Shown: positions 25,091 through 33,428, numbered from the stretch's first letter. The stretch is 33,428 nucleotides of DNA from Methylococcaceae bacterium (GCA_030626845.1 DAOUTG010000021.1:1-33428), one strand, 5' to 3'. Translations and numbers: made by a program. The notes: generated by a model not told the origin, from the sequence alone.

Positions 25091-25891
25091 TTATTTTTTC
25101 AAAGCTATTTTAGCTTGTTCCCAATATTCATCTAATTCATCCAATTGACAATCACGTAATACGCGTCCTGATTGCTTAACTTGCTGTTCTATGTATTGAA
25201 AACGTCGACTAAATTTTTGATTACTTTCTTTTAAGGCTATTTCAGAGTTTACTTTTAAATGACGGGCAAGATTAACTGTGACTAATAATAGATCACCGAC
25301 CTCTTCTTGAATATGTGCTTGATCGCCACTTTGCCAAGCTTCTTTAATTTCATTTAACTCTTCTATGACTTTATCAAAAACAGGTTCGACTTGTTGCCAA
25401 TCAAAACCATGATGCGCGGCTCTATCTTGTATTTTTTCACATTTAATAAGTGCAGGAAGATTATTAGCAATTCCATCTAAAACACTGCTAGTTTCAGTGG
25501 TTAGCTGCTTTAATGATCTTTCACGTTCTTTGGCCTCTTCCCACGCTTGTTTACGCTCATCATCATGCTTAAAAACAGCACCTGCAAAAATATGTGGGTG
25601 TCTGGCAATTAATTTTTCACAAATACTTTCAGCAACTTGCTCAAAATTAAATAGTCCTTTTTCAGTGGCCATTTGTGAATAAAAAACGACTTGGAGCAAT
25701 AAATCACCTAACTCGGAACGCAAGTCATCCATATCTTCGCGCTCTATCGCATCGGTGACTTCATAAGCTTCTTCAAGGGTATAGGGAATTAAGCTCATAA
25801 AGTCTTGCTTTAAATCCCAGGCGCAACCTGTTTCCAAGTCACGCAAACGAGACATAATCCCTAATAATTTTTCAGTATTTTTTAAACTCAA
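25091..25891 (-). CDS. mazG: Nucleoside triphosphate pyrophosphohydrolase MazG
   Basis: This 266-residue all-alpha NTP pyrophosphatase has the two tandem MazG domains seen in E. coli MazG. Metal-binding clusters are EEAYE with ELGDLLLQ in the first half and ELNEIKEAW with EEVGDLLL in the second. It cleaves NTPs and dNTPs to monophosphates and limits alarmone or damaged-nucleotide pools. The family start MSLKNTEKLL uses a TTG codon that overlaps the kinase stop (TTGA, 25888-25891), so it is translationally coupled to the PfkB kinase. A later ATG at 25855 exists but would cut the conserved start. Confidence 0.95.
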   Translation of the reverse strand: MSLKNTEKLLGIMSRLRDLETGCAWDLKQDFMSLIPYTLEEAYEVTDAIEREDMDDLRSELGDLLLQVVFYSQMATEKGLFNFEQVAESICEKLIARHPHIFAGAVFKHDDERKQAWEEAKERERSLKQLTTETSSVLDGIANNLPALIKCEKIQDRAAHHGFDWQQVEPVFDKVIEELNEIKEAWQSGDQAHIQEEVGDLLLVTVNLARHLKVNSEIALKESNQKFSRRFQYIEQQVKQSGRVLRDCQLDELDEYWEQAKIALKK

Positions 25892-26820
25892 AGTGGTGAG
25901 CCAAAACTTTCTTGGTAACGTATTTTAAAGGCTTCCATGCTAAAATTATGATTCTGAGTGCCATGATGTTCTATTTTAATTGCCCCCATTAATGAGGCAA
26001 TACGTCCTGTTTCTTCCCAGCCATAACCATTCATAATTCCAAACATAAGCCCTGCACGATAAGCATCACCACAGCCTGTTGGATCATTTAAAGTTTTTGC
26101 AGAAGCCACAGGAATCTCTATCATTTTACCTTGGGTATAAATTTGTGACCCTTTTCCACCCCGAGTTACTATTAATGTTTCAACTTTTTCGGCTAATTCT
26201 GCTAATGACAATCCCGTTTGTTTTTGCATTAACTCGGATTCATAATCATTAAAAATAGCCCATGTTGCTTGCGCCATAAATTTTAATAGCTCATCACCAC
26301 TAAACATAGGCATTCCTTGACCTGGATCAAAAATAAAATCAATCCCTGCCTCAGAAAACTCAGCGGCATGTTGTATCATTCCATCACGCCCATCAGGGGA
26401 AACAATCCCTAAACTAATCCCTGTATTGGTTGGAACTGAATTTAAATGCGATGAATTCATCGCGCCAGGATGAAAGGCGGTAATCTGATTATCATCTTCA
26501 TCCGTTGTGATATAAGCCTGTCCTGTATAGCTATCATCAACAATTTTCAAATATTTAGGCGATAAATCACATAAAGATAGCCACTGTGAATAGGGTTCAA
26601 AATCATGCCCTACGGTTGCCATGATAAAAGGGTCTTCCCCTAATAATTTTAAATTATAAGCAATATTACCCGCACACCCTCCATACTCTCTACGCATAGC
26701 AGGCACTAAAAAAGAGACATTTAGCATATGTACTTTATCAGGTAAAATATGATTTTTAAATTTATCATGAAACACCATAATAGTGTCATAAGCCATCGAA
26801 CCACAGATTAACGCGCTCAT
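25888..26820 (-). CDS. PfkB-family carbohydrate/nucleoside kinase (adenosine kinase-like)
   Basis: This 310-residue ribokinase-fold enzyme has the N-terminal YGGCAGNIAYNL (substrate-binding GGxxxN) and the C-terminal PTGCGDAYRAGLMFG, the catalytic GxGD motif with Cys replacing Ala. ALICGSMAYDTIM and the general length fit the group annotated as adenosine kinase in methylotrophs and other gammaproteobacteria; the sugar or nucleoside substrate is not certain. AAGGAAAA precedes the ATG. It is coupled to mazG downstream, consistent with nucleotide metabolism. Confidence 0.85.
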   Translation of the reverse strand: MSALICGSMAYDTIMVFHDKFKNHILPDKVHMLNVSFLVPAMRREYGGCAGNIAYNLKLLGEDPFIMATVGHDFEPYSQWLSLCDLSPKYLKIVDDSYTGQAYITTDEDDNQITAFHPGAMNSSHLNSVPTNTGISLGIVSPDGRDGMIQHAAEFSEAGIDFIFDPGQGMPMFSGDELLKFMAQATWAIFNDYESELMQKQTGLSLAELAEKVETLIVTRGGKGSQIYTQGKMIEIPVASAKTLNDPTGCGDAYRAGLMFGIMNGYGWEETGRIASLMGAIKIEHHGTQNHNFSMEAFKIRYQESFGSPL

Positions 26821-26831
26821 TGTTTTCCTTT

Positions 26832-27191
26832 TTAAATTAAGATAAATATCCAGGTTATCACCGCCCAGATTATTGATAACATTACCGCAGCGGACGCTAT
26901 ATCTTTAGCTCGCCCCGATAATTCATGCTGCTCAAGCCCCATTCTATCAACCACCGCTTCAATGGCTGAATTAAGCAACTCAACTAATAAAACTAACACA
27001 ATACAGCCTATGAGTAAAAGTATTTCGACTACACTGTCACCTACCCATAAAGCACAAGGAATAGCTATTATTAACAATACAATTTCTTGTCTAAATGCCG
27101 CTTCATGTTTCCAAGCCGCTTTTAAACCTGCAATGGAAAAATAACAAGCATTAATCATTCTTTTTAAACCCACTACGTTTTGATTTGCCAT
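26832..27191 (-). CDS. dgkA: Diacylglycerol kinase
   Basis: This 119-residue inner-membrane protein has three membrane helices and the signature ELLNSAIEAVVDRMG, continuing LEQHELSGRAKDIASAAV. It phosphorylates diacylglycerol, recycling lipid from periplasmic glucan or LPS modification. It lies 14 bp after gcvH and 11 bp before the kinase gene, all on the minus strand. Confidence 0.97.
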   Translation of the reverse strand: MANQNVVGLKRMINACYFSIAGLKAAWKHEAAFRQEIVLLIIAIPCALWVGDSVVEILLLIGCIVLVLLVELLNSAIEAVVDRMGLEQHELSGRAKDIASAAVMLSIIWAVITWIFILI

Positions 27192-27205
27192 AAAGTTTAA
27201 TCAGG

Positions 27206-27592
27206 CTAATCGTCTTCAATTAGTTTTTGATAATCATCAGCATTCATTAAAGCAGTTAATTCGTTAATATTATCCGCTTTGATACAAAATAACCAACTCT
27301 CATAAGGTTCATCATTGACTCGCTCAGGCTCGTCTGTAATCTCATCATTAATTTCCACAATAATCCCTGAAACAGGGGCAAATAAATCAGAGGCGGCCTT
27401 AACTGATTCTACTACTGCACATTGCTCACCGACTTTAAGCTGTTGCCCCATTTTAGGGAAATCAATAAAAACTAAGTCGCCTAATTCAGATTGAGCAAAA
27501 TCACTAATACCGATAAAAACAAGATTATCATCTTCAAGTTTTATCCATTCATGTGTCTGGGCATATTTTAAATTATTTGGGACATCACTCAT
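27206..27592 (-). CDS. gcvH: Glycine cleavage system H protein
   Basis: This 128-residue lipoyl carrier has the lipoylated lysine K65 in AVVESVKAASDLFAP. H protein shuttles the aminomethyl group between the P, T and L proteins. I start at ATG 27592 (MSDVPNNLKY) with GAGAG just upstream; an in-frame TTG at 27604 would add four residues and consume that site. gcvT and gcvP are not in the window, so this may be an isolated gcvH, whose product can also serve in lipoate transfer. Confidence 0.96.
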   Translation of the reverse strand: MSDVPNNLKYAQTHEWIKLEDDNLVFIGISDFAQSELGDLVFIDFPKMGQQLKVGEQCAVVESVKAASDLFAPVSGIIVEINDEITDEPERVNDEPYESWLFCIKADNINELTALMNADDYQKLIEDD

Positions 27593-27693
27593 TTTAGCTC
27601 TCAAGGTTAAAAATATTATTTAAGGTATTCTATTTATTTTTAGCTTCGTAATCAATATCATTGAAAAAATAGCTAAACAATATACTTCAACAA

Positions 27694-28251
27694 TTAAAAT
27701 AAACCTAATTGAACCTGTGCTGCCTCTGTCATCATTTCTCGTGACCAAGGTGGGTCTAAAACTAATTCAATATTCACGCAATTAACCCCCGCTAATGCTT
27801 TAATGGATTTTTCAATATCCCCCTGTAATACAGGTCCCATACCACAACCGGGTGCGGTTAAAGTCATCATAATATGCACATCATTAAGTTTATCTTCATT
27901 AGCTACAGGCGTGACATTACAGTGATAAATTAACCCCAAATCAACAATATTAACAGGAATCTCAGGGTCATAAACGGTTTTCATCACTTCCCAACAATTC
28001 TGCTCAACGGCTTTAGCGTCAGTTTCTGAAACCAGTGTATGCAATTGATGAACATCCTTTCCTAAAGCATCCGCATCAACCCCTGCAATACGCACCATGT
28101 GTCCATGCTCCGTGATTACGGTATAATTACTGCCTAAAGCTTGATGAATAGTGACTTCTTTACCTTGACTCAAAACACTATGATTACCGTCGGGAATCAT
28201 GACAACATTAACATCACGGGTTAAACTAATCGTTTCTCTTGTATTTGACAT
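27694..28251 (-). CDS. sufT: Fe-S cluster assembly factor SufT (DUF59/MIP18 family)
   Basis: This 185-residue protein has a DUF59 core: YDPEIPVNIVDLGLIY, then MTLTAPGCGMGPVLQGDIEK and DPPWSREMMTEAA. It has the extra N-terminal segment characteristic of SufT. Family members help mature Fe-S proteins, especially under high demand. No suf or isc gene is adjacent. It lies 5 bp after the SDR gene on the same strand. ThiC (Fe-S) elsewhere in the window is a possible client but the link is not shown. Confidence 0.92.
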   Translation of the reverse strand: MSNTRETISLTRDVNVVMIPDGNHSVLSQGKEVTIHQALGSNYTVITEHGHMVRIAGVDADALGKDVHQLHTLVSETDAKAVEQNCWEVMKTVYDPEIPVNIVDLGLIYHCNVTPVANEDKLNDVHIMMTLTAPGCGMGPVLQGDIEKSIKALAGVNCVNIELVLDPPWSREMMTEAAQVQLGLF

Positions 28252-28256
28252 GAAAT

Positions 28257-28988
28257 TTACTCGTAGGAATAAGTTTGTGCATCTAAAGTCTGGGCTGTCA
28301 CCCCAATGCTTTTATCGCAAAATAGGTAAGTATAAATATTATTTAAAGCACTCATTTTTGGTAATTCAGTTTTATCTTCAGCAGGGTAGGCTTTCCTTCT
28401 CAAGGGCGAGTCAATGACACCAGGAATTAAGGTATTGACTCTAATCTTTCCCGAACTTTCTAATTCCTTGGCTAAAATCTGCGCTAAAGCTTCTAAAGCA
28501 ACCTTAGATACTCCATAAGCCCCTGAAAAAGCTTGATTATTTTGTGCCGCTGAATCAGTAGTAAAAACAATAGAACTATAATTACTTTTTTCTAACACAG
28601 GTAATAAAACCCGTGTTAATAAAAAAGCGGCGTTAAGATTAACATTAAGTGCCTCGCCCCAATCTTTAGTTCTATAAGTGGCTATCGGTGAATAGGCACT
28701 AAACTCAACAGCCGAATGTAGTAATCCTTGTAATGCGCCATATTTCTTAAAAATAGTGGTGGCTAATTCTTCATATTGAACCTCACTTGCTCCCGCTAAA
28801 TCAAAGGGATATAACACAGGTTCAACACTCCCTTGCGCGACAATTGCATCGTAAATTTTTTCTAACTTAGGAATGCTTTTATCCAATAAAATAACCTGTG
28901 CTCCTTGTCCTGCTAAAGCGAGTGCTGCTGTTCCCCCTAACCCCCCCCCTGCCCCTGTGATTAAAATGACTTTATCGGTCAACAACAT
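28257..28988 (-). CDS. YciK-like short-chain dehydrogenase
   Basis: This is a 243-residue SDR with cofactor motif TGAGGGLG near the N-terminus and the catalytic YGVSK (Tyr and Lys). NVNLNAAFLLTRVLLP and VNTLIPGVIDSPLR are normal SDR blocks. I use ATG 28988 (MLLTDKVILITG), typical for YciK; an ATG at 29004-29006 would add six residues and overlap gph further. The ubiG-gph-yciK order is the standard gammaproteobacterial arrangement. Substrate is unknown. Confidence 0.88.
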   Translation of the reverse strand: MLLTDKVILITGAGGGLGGTAALALAGQGAQVILLDKSIPKLEKIYDAIVAQGSVEPVLYPFDLAGASEVQYEELATTIFKKYGALQGLLHSAVEFSAYSPIATYRTKDWGEALNVNLNAAFLLTRVLLPVLEKSNYSSIVFTTDSAAQNNQAFSGAYGVSKVALEALAQILAKELESSGKIRVNTLIPGVIDSPLRRKAYPAEDKTELPKMSALNNIYTYLFCDKSIGVTAQTLDAQTYSYE

Positions 28989-29647
28989 AGTGTTTTTTCT
29001 ATCCATTGTTTAATTTGTTCAGGTGATTCAATTAAAGCATCAGCTCCCCAATCATCAGGTTTATCTTCACAAGTTAGATAACCATAAACTGCGGCTAATG
29101 TTTTCATATTAACGGCTTTTCCCGCCATAATATCGTGCTTTGCATCCCCAATATAAACGCAATTTTCAGGCTTAACCTGTGCTTGCTTGCAAGCTGCAAG
29201 CATAGGTTCTGGGTGCGGTTTACTCTTGTTTGTTGTATCACCACTAATAATACAAGCCGCTCTTTCTGTTAGTTCCAAAGCCTTCATTAAAGGCTGGGTA
29301 AAACGTGATCTTTTATTGGTAACCACGCCCCATTTCAGCCCTTTATCCTCAATAAGTTGCAAAGTCTGCTCAATGCCTTCAAAAAGCCCCCCCTGTTGAA
29401 GAATATTATCTTGATAACCATTAAGCAGTGTTTCTAAAATTTGTGCTTGAGTCTCACTATCGGCTTTAGTTTCAGATTTTTCAATCATTGCTACAGCCCC
29501 ATGAGAAATACAAGGTCTAACTTTTTCAGGCGCAATCGTATTGAAACCGTGATAGATTAATGCACTGTTTAAACAAGCAATTAAGTCAGGTGCGGTATCA
29601 ACTAAAGTCCCATCTAAATCAAATAAAACACAATCTAATTCAAACAT
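28979..29647 (-). CDS. gph: HAD phosphatase, Gph/MupP type
   Basis: This 222-residue HAD hydrolase has motif I DLDGTLVDTAPDL (the nucleophile Asp is the first one), motif II VVTNKR, motif III lysine in KPHPEP, and motif IV YIGDAKHDIMAG. It can be annotated as phosphoglycolate phosphatase. In Pseudomonas the protein between ubiG and the YciK-like SDR is MupP, N-acetylmuramic acid 6-phosphate phosphatase of the cell-wall recycling route; the identical neighbourhood makes that a real alternative. It overlaps the SDR start by 10 nt. Confidence 0.9.
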   Translation of the reverse strand: MFELDCVLFDLDGTLVDTAPDLIACLNSALIYHGFNTIAPEKVRPCISHGAVAMIEKSETKADSETQAQILETLLNGYQDNILQQGGLFEGIEQTLQLIEDKGLKWGVVTNKRSRFTQPLMKALELTERAACIISGDTTNKSKPHPEPMLAACKQAQVKPENCVYIGDAKHDIMAGKAVNMKTLAAVYGYLTCEDKPDDWGADALIESPEQIKQWIEKTLCC

Positions 29648-29650
29648 TTT

Positions 29651-30355
29651 TTAATTAGCTCGTTTAAAGGCAGCGATATAATTAACATCCACGTCATTAC
29701 CTAAATAAAACTGTTTTGTTAATGGGTTATATTCAATTCCTACTATTCCCTGTAGCTCTAAACCTGCGGTACGTGCGGATTGACTTAATTCAGAAGGTTT
29801 AATAAAAGTTTTGTATTCATGCGTTCCTTTCGGCAACATTCTGAGTAAATGTTCTGCGGCAACAATGGCCAATAAATACGCTTTAGGTTGACGATTTAAC
29901 GTTGAAAAAAATACCATTCCATCGGGTTTAACTAATTTTGCACAAGCTTCAATAATTGAACCAGGATCAGGAACATGCTCCAACATTTCCATACAAGTCA
30001 CATGATCGAATTTTCCACCCTCTGTTTCAGCTAATGCTTCTACACTAATTTTTTGATATTTCGCACTCACACCTGATTCCAGTCCATGTAAATCAGCAAT
30101 ATCAATTAATTCCTCGCTTAAATCAATTCCTAAAGCCTCTGCGCCATTTTTAGCCAATCCTTCCGTTAAAATTCCACCACCACAACCTACATCTATGACT
30201 TCTTTTCCTTCCAACTCAACATACTCTTTTATGAACTGTAAACGTAAAGGATTAACATCATGCAAAGTCTTAAATTCACCTTGAAGATCCCACCAGCATT
30301 CGGCTTGAGAGCCAAATTTATTAATTTCATGTAAATGTACGTTTTCTGTTGTCAT
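29651..30355 (-). CDS. ubiG: Ubiquinone biosynthesis O-methyltransferase UbiG
   Basis: This 234-residue SAM methyltransferase carries out both O-methylations of ubiquinone synthesis. Motif I is VIDVGCGGGILTEGLAK; MEMLEHVPDPGSII and FFSTLNRQPKAYLLAIVAAE are UbiG hallmarks. GGAGA lies 12 nt before the ATG. It heads the ubiG-gph-yciK unit, followed 3 bp later by gph. Confidence 0.97.
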   Translation of the reverse strand: MTTENVHLHEINKFGSQAECWWDLQGEFKTLHDVNPLRLQFIKEYVELEGKEVIDVGCGGGILTEGLAKNGAEALGIDLSEELIDIADLHGLESGVSAKYQKISVEALAETEGGKFDHVTCMEMLEHVPDPGSIIEACAKLVKPDGMVFFSTLNRQPKAYLLAIVAAEHLLRMLPKGTHEYKTFIKPSELSQSARTAGLELQGIVGIEYNPLTKQFYLGNDVDVNYIAAFKRAN

Positions 30356-30445
30356 GGTTATACTGTCTCCAATTAGGGCTATAGTCTACTATATTACTAG
30401 GTTATTAGTCTTAAAAAAATCTTCAAAACATCAAAGACTTATCGC

Positions 30446-30494
30446 TTGTAGGTGCAGATTCATCTGCACGGTGCGGATGAATCCGCCCCTACAA
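30446..30494. repeat. Cruciform-type palindromic repeat with two internal hairpins
   Basis: Outer arms TTGTAGG (30446-30452) and CCTACAA (30488-30494) enclose two separate hairpins: GCAGAT-TC-ATCTGC (30454-30467) and GCGGAT-GA-ATCCGC (30473-30486). The whole folds as a three-way junction. GTAGGGGCGGATTCATCCGC-like elements recur in many gammaproteobacterial intergenic regions, in my recollection. It lies between ubiG and the fusion-kinase gene. Confidence 0.8.
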
Positions 30495-30534
30495 AAGCAA
30501 CTTGTTTAAGTTATTTTGTACATATTTCTTAATA

Positions 30535-32751
30535 CTATGATCCAAACGATGACCCTTGGAGTCTTATCATCCAAGGTTCTTTATTTTTTGGATTAACATG
30601 AAAAGCTAATGATTCATTTTTATACAGTAGACCCTTTTCACCCGATGCATTAGGATTTAATTGACGTTTTTCAACAAAATCAACCATTCTTTTCGTGTTA
30701 TAAATCAACAAAATTCGTGAGCCATTTTTATTACTATAAACTTGATAAGCCACATTAGCCTCTTCAAAATTTGGATTACGCGCAATTAAAGACTCAATTT
30801 TATCGGTATCATTTTGCGCTAAATTTTTTAAAATAGATTCATCTCGTGTTTCAATTTGTGTTTTTAAATACATCGCTAAAGTTTGCTGTTTTTGATGATC
30901 TTGAAAGATTTCAACTTCCTTAGTACTCACATCAAAACTTTCAGCTACAAGATAGTGTTGATCTTTTTGACCATCATTGGCAAAAAGTGATATTTTATCT
31001 AAAGAGGACTCTTCTATCGCATGTAAAAATGAACGCGGCGCCCGTAAATGTTTATAAACAGTAATGACCCAAGGTAGCGCACGTCCTGTGGCCTCATAAC
31101 GGGATAACACACTACTAATAACGCCTTCTCTTTGTAATTCTTGTTCTCGTCCTTTAGGTTTAACAATAAACGCATCCACAGCAATTACCTGTGATTTAAA
31201 ACCAACTTGTTTAAATTGCTCAACAATATCTAAATAACGCGGAATGAAAGGGATTCCAGTCCCATCATATAAAAGATTAATGCGGTTTTCTTTAGCATGT
31301 TGCGCGACTAAATAACGTAAAAGATTGGCAAAAGGTTCAACATAAACATAATCATCACTATGATGATCTGCGGCAGTTAATACATTATAAAGATCACTTT
31401 GTTTACGAAACTCATCTAATGAGGCAATCACAAAGTTATCGCCACATTGCGCTTGAGCCATTTCTTCAACTGCCGTTTTACCCGCGCCTGCCCCCCCCAT
31501 AGAAATAAATAGTTTAGGCTTATCATCTGGCAATTTACCTTTAAAAATGGTTTGTTTAGTGGCTTCTAATTTAAAAACCATTTTTTCAATTCTAGGAATA
31601 GCAATAGCTACTGTCCGCTGTAAACGTTCATCATCTTTCGCAGCTTCTAATAATTTATTTTTTAACGGTTCATTATTAGCAAGCAATAATAAAGAAGCGT
31701 CTTCACCTGCACATTGTTTTAATAATTCTAGCAACTGCATTTGCCCAACTGAGCTTAAACCAGTCAAAATATTAATCTCTAAACAAAATAAAGGGACTTT
31801 CCCATTTTCGCCAATCAAAACCCCATCAATATCTGTTTTACTAGGATGACGTAATGCCTCTGTATTGGGTAAATAACCAATAATATTATCCGCTTCACAT
31901 AAGGGATAATCTGCTAAATGTTTTCCTGCTGAAAATAATTCTTTTTTGATTGATGCTAAGGGCACTAACGCGCCATTTATAGCCACTAAACACTTAATAC
32001 CCTTTTCTTTAATCGGTGCATTATCTTTGGGAATATAAGAGTCTTCTCCTGTGATATGTGACAGAAAGGGCAGCCCTGCAATATATTTCTTATTTTCAGG
32101 CCATTTCCCATATCCATTGGCTTTATTAGCTAGGTTTCGATTACGACTAGAGTCTAACGCATGATCCAAAGCTACAATGATAGGCAGTAGATTTTTATTT
32201 GAACGATGTAAGGCAATGGCATCACGTTGATTAAGCCGTCTAAAATCAATCCCCTGACCATAAACGGCATTAAAAGAAGGTAATTTTCCAAGAATAGTCA
32301 TAAAAAAGTCTAAGGTAATTCTATTCCCATAATTAAACGGTCGGATAGAGCGCATTCTAAGATAAAATCTCGCTAATCTTCTAGCAATATTTTTGGACTG
32401 AATAACAAAACCATTATTATCAAAAATAGCGGTTTTTTGATGACGATCCCCATCTAAAACTAATTTTTCAATGGCTTGTCTAAATTTTCGGCGTTTTTTT
32501 GCATCAGGCATTGTACCTGGGCGATGAGAAACCGTCGCTTGCTGTTGCCAGTGATGAAAAATCTCACGATGAATTTCTGAAAACAAACCAATTAAATAAC
32601 TAACACGCTTAGTTTGATTATGCGCAACCGTCGCCGATGTTTTTTGCAATAAGGTATATAATAATTTTGTCCCTTGTGAAATGGCGAGTGCCGTGCGTAG
32701 TTTTTTTAGTTGCTCATTATTTGAGTTTGGCAACATGATTTGTTTATCCAT
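30535..32751 (-). CDS. Large protein with Fic-like region and zeta-toxin-like kinase domain
   Basis: This is a 738-residue soluble protein. Residues 115-195 resemble a Fic fold: IARRLARFYLRMRSIRPFNYGN (122-143), followed by RITLDFFMTIL, then GIDF and a helix. The usual HPFxxGNGR active site is altered (R137-P-F-N-Y-G-N143-R), so AMPylation activity is doubtful. A middle part has IDGVLIGENGKVPLFCLEIN (308-327), loosely like a PD-(D/E)XK core without its Lys. Residues 413-560 resemble a zeta-toxin/P-loop kinase: Walker A GGAGAGKT (419-426), LDEFRKQ (445-451), LLYDGTG (493-499) and a basic segment KPKGREQELQREG. Zeta toxins phosphorylate UDP-activated sugars. AGGAGAGG precedes the ATG. No small antitoxin gene flanks it. 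Function is not known; Fic and nuclease readings are inference. Confidence 0.7.
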   Translation of the reverse strand: MDKQIMLPNSNNEQLKKLRTALAISQGTKLLYTLLQKTSATVAHNQTKRVSYLIGLFSEIHREIFHHWQQQATVSHRPGTMPDAKKRRKFRQAIEKLVLDGDRHQKTAIFDNNGFVIQSKNIARRLARFYLRMRSIRPFNYGNRITLDFFMTILGKLPSFNAVYGQGIDFRRLNQRDAIALHRSNKNLLPIIVALDHALDSSRNRNLANKANGYGKWPENKKYIAGLPFLSHITGEDSYIPKDNAPIKEKGIKCLVAINGALVPLASIKKELFSAGKHLADYPLCEADNIIGYLPNTEALRHPSKTDIDGVLIGENGKVPLFCLEINILTGLSSVGQMQLLELLKQCAGEDASLLLLANNEPLKNKLLEAAKDDERLQRTVAIAIPRIEKMVFKLEATKQTIFKGKLPDDKPKLFISMGGAGAGKTAVEEMAQAQCGDNFVIASLDEFRKQSDLYNVLTAADHHSDDYVYVEPFANLLRYLVAQHAKENRINLLYDGTGIPFIPRYLDIVEQFKQVGFKSQVIAVDAFIVKPKGREQELQREGVISSVLSRYEATGRALPWVITVYKHLRAPRSFLHAIEESSLDKISLFANDGQKDQHYLVAESFDVSTKEVEIFQDHQKQQTLAMYLKTQIETRDESILKNLAQNDTDKIESLIARNPNFEEANVAYQVYSNKNGSRILLIYNTKRMVDFVEKRQLNPNASGEKGLLYKNESLAFHVNPKNKEPWMIRLQGSSFGS

Positions 32752-32997
32752 AAATCCTCTCCTTTAAATTTGCTATAAAACAAGTCAACTAAAATTATTT
32801 AGAGATAAAATACCTTGAAGATAAGTCGGCTCTCGCTTAAATTAGTGACCAAAAATAGTTATAATTGAACGCTATTTTAGCGTGTAGTAAGCATGTTGTG
32901 GAAAAAATGACCTCATAGATATAGTTTGTTGTACTACGGAAACCCCCTAGAAATAGATTATAATTCAAACAATCACTAAAACATCAGGAGGAATGCG

Positions 32998-33428
32998 ATG
33001 TATTTTGTCGTAGAAAAAATTTTACAATGGCTATTGCGTATTATTTACCGTGTAGAAATTCATGGGCTAGAAAACTATCACAAAGCAGGGGACAGAGTAT
33101 TAATTGTTGCAAATCATACCTCTTTTTTAGACCCCTTATTACTCGGCGTATTTTTACCTGATAAAATTACTTTTGCAATTAATACTAGAATTTCACAATT
33201 ATGGTGGTTAAAACCTTTCTCATGGTTATCAAATTTTTTCCCGATGGATCCCGTTCATCCCATGTCACTAAAAAATTTAATTCATCATTTAAAATCTGAT
33301 ACTAAGACCGTGATATTTCCAGAAGGGCGTATTACGACAACAGGTTCTATGATGAAGGTTTATGATGGGACGGCCATGGTAGCTGATAAATCGGGCGCAA
33401 CGATTTTACCTATTAGAATTTCAGGGGC
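32998..33428 (+). CDS. aas: Aas-like acyltransferase, N-terminal part (runs off the window)
   Basis: The first 143 codons are present; the gene continues past the window end. It matches the acyltransferase domain of Aas (2-acylglycerophosphoethanolamine acyltransferase / acyl-ACP synthetase): motif NHTSFLDP (the His and Asp are catalytic), then FPEGRITTTGSMMKVYDG and SGATILPIRI. Aas re-acylates lysophospholipids at the inner membrane; full-length proteins carry a C-terminal AMP-binding domain, not visible here. AGGAGG lies 6 bp before the ATG. TATAAT at 32959-32964 is a possible -10 box. A single-domain PlsC-like protein is the alternative. Confidence 0.85.
   Translation, partial: MYFVVEKILQWLLRIIYRVEIHGLENYHKAGDRVLIVANHTSFLDPLLLGVFLPDKITFAINTRISQLWWLKPFSWLSNFFPMDPVHPMSLKNLIHHLKSDTKTVIFPEGRITTTGSMMKVYDGTAMVADKSGATILPIRISG

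Overview
The window is 33.4 kb of AT-rich chromosome from a gammaproteobacterium. Support for this includes ubiG-gph-yciK and dacC-ybeD-type linkages, LemA/TPM and MazG genes, and an Aas-type acyltransferase. The AT richness together with a HvfA-type EGKCG copper peptide, heme A synthase and ArsM would fit a Methylococcales-like organism, but that is inference and no diagnostic methanotrophy gene is present. Most of the window is ordinary housekeeping sequence, broken up by accessory genes and insertion-element debris.

Layout. 1-2.2 kb is an accessory patch: the 3' end of a YafQ toxin, a MITE-like inverted-repeat element, a GFA-family zinc protein, a MAPEG gene cut short by IS630-type transposase debris, and an Rpn/PD-(D/E)XK protein. 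2.2-4.4 kb holds molybdopterin genes (moaD-moaE diverging from moaC), a class II aldolase-fold protein and a monothiol-size glutaredoxin. 4.7-9.3 kb is a putative three-gene conflict or defence operon: a 973-residue NERD-nuclease/SF1-helicase-like protein, a TPR plus cold-shock-domain protein interrupted by one in-frame stop, and a DUF4160 protein. Its two junctions have the same 8-nt overlap. 9.4-15.5 kb carries thiC with a TPP riboswitch, a frameshifted PiT phosphate transporter, and the dacC-dat-ybeD operon. 15.5-18.8 kb carries IS debris, a secreted protein of unknown function, arsM and ctaA. 19-22.1 kb carries an orphan HvfA-like RiPP precursor, a DHH phosphoesterase, a BNR/sialidase-like membrane protein and a TlpA-like thioredoxin. 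22.2-25 kb carries cspA with a structured leader, a group II intron scrap, and lemA-TPM-TPM bracketed by a 21-bp direct repeat. 25-30.4 kb, all on the minus strand, carries ubiG-gph-yciK, sufT, gcvH, dgkA, a PfkB kinase and mazG. 30.5-32.8 kb is a 738-residue protein that appears to fuse a degenerate Fic-like region to a zeta-toxin-like kinase. The window ends inside an aas-like acyltransferase.

The strongest candidates for something undescribed are (i) the NERD-helicase / TPR-CSD / DUF4160 operon, whose helicase seems to lack the Walker B acidic pair and the motif VI arginine, (ii) the Fic-like/zeta-like fusion protein, and (iii) the orphan EGKCG peptide, which has no maturation enzymes beside it.
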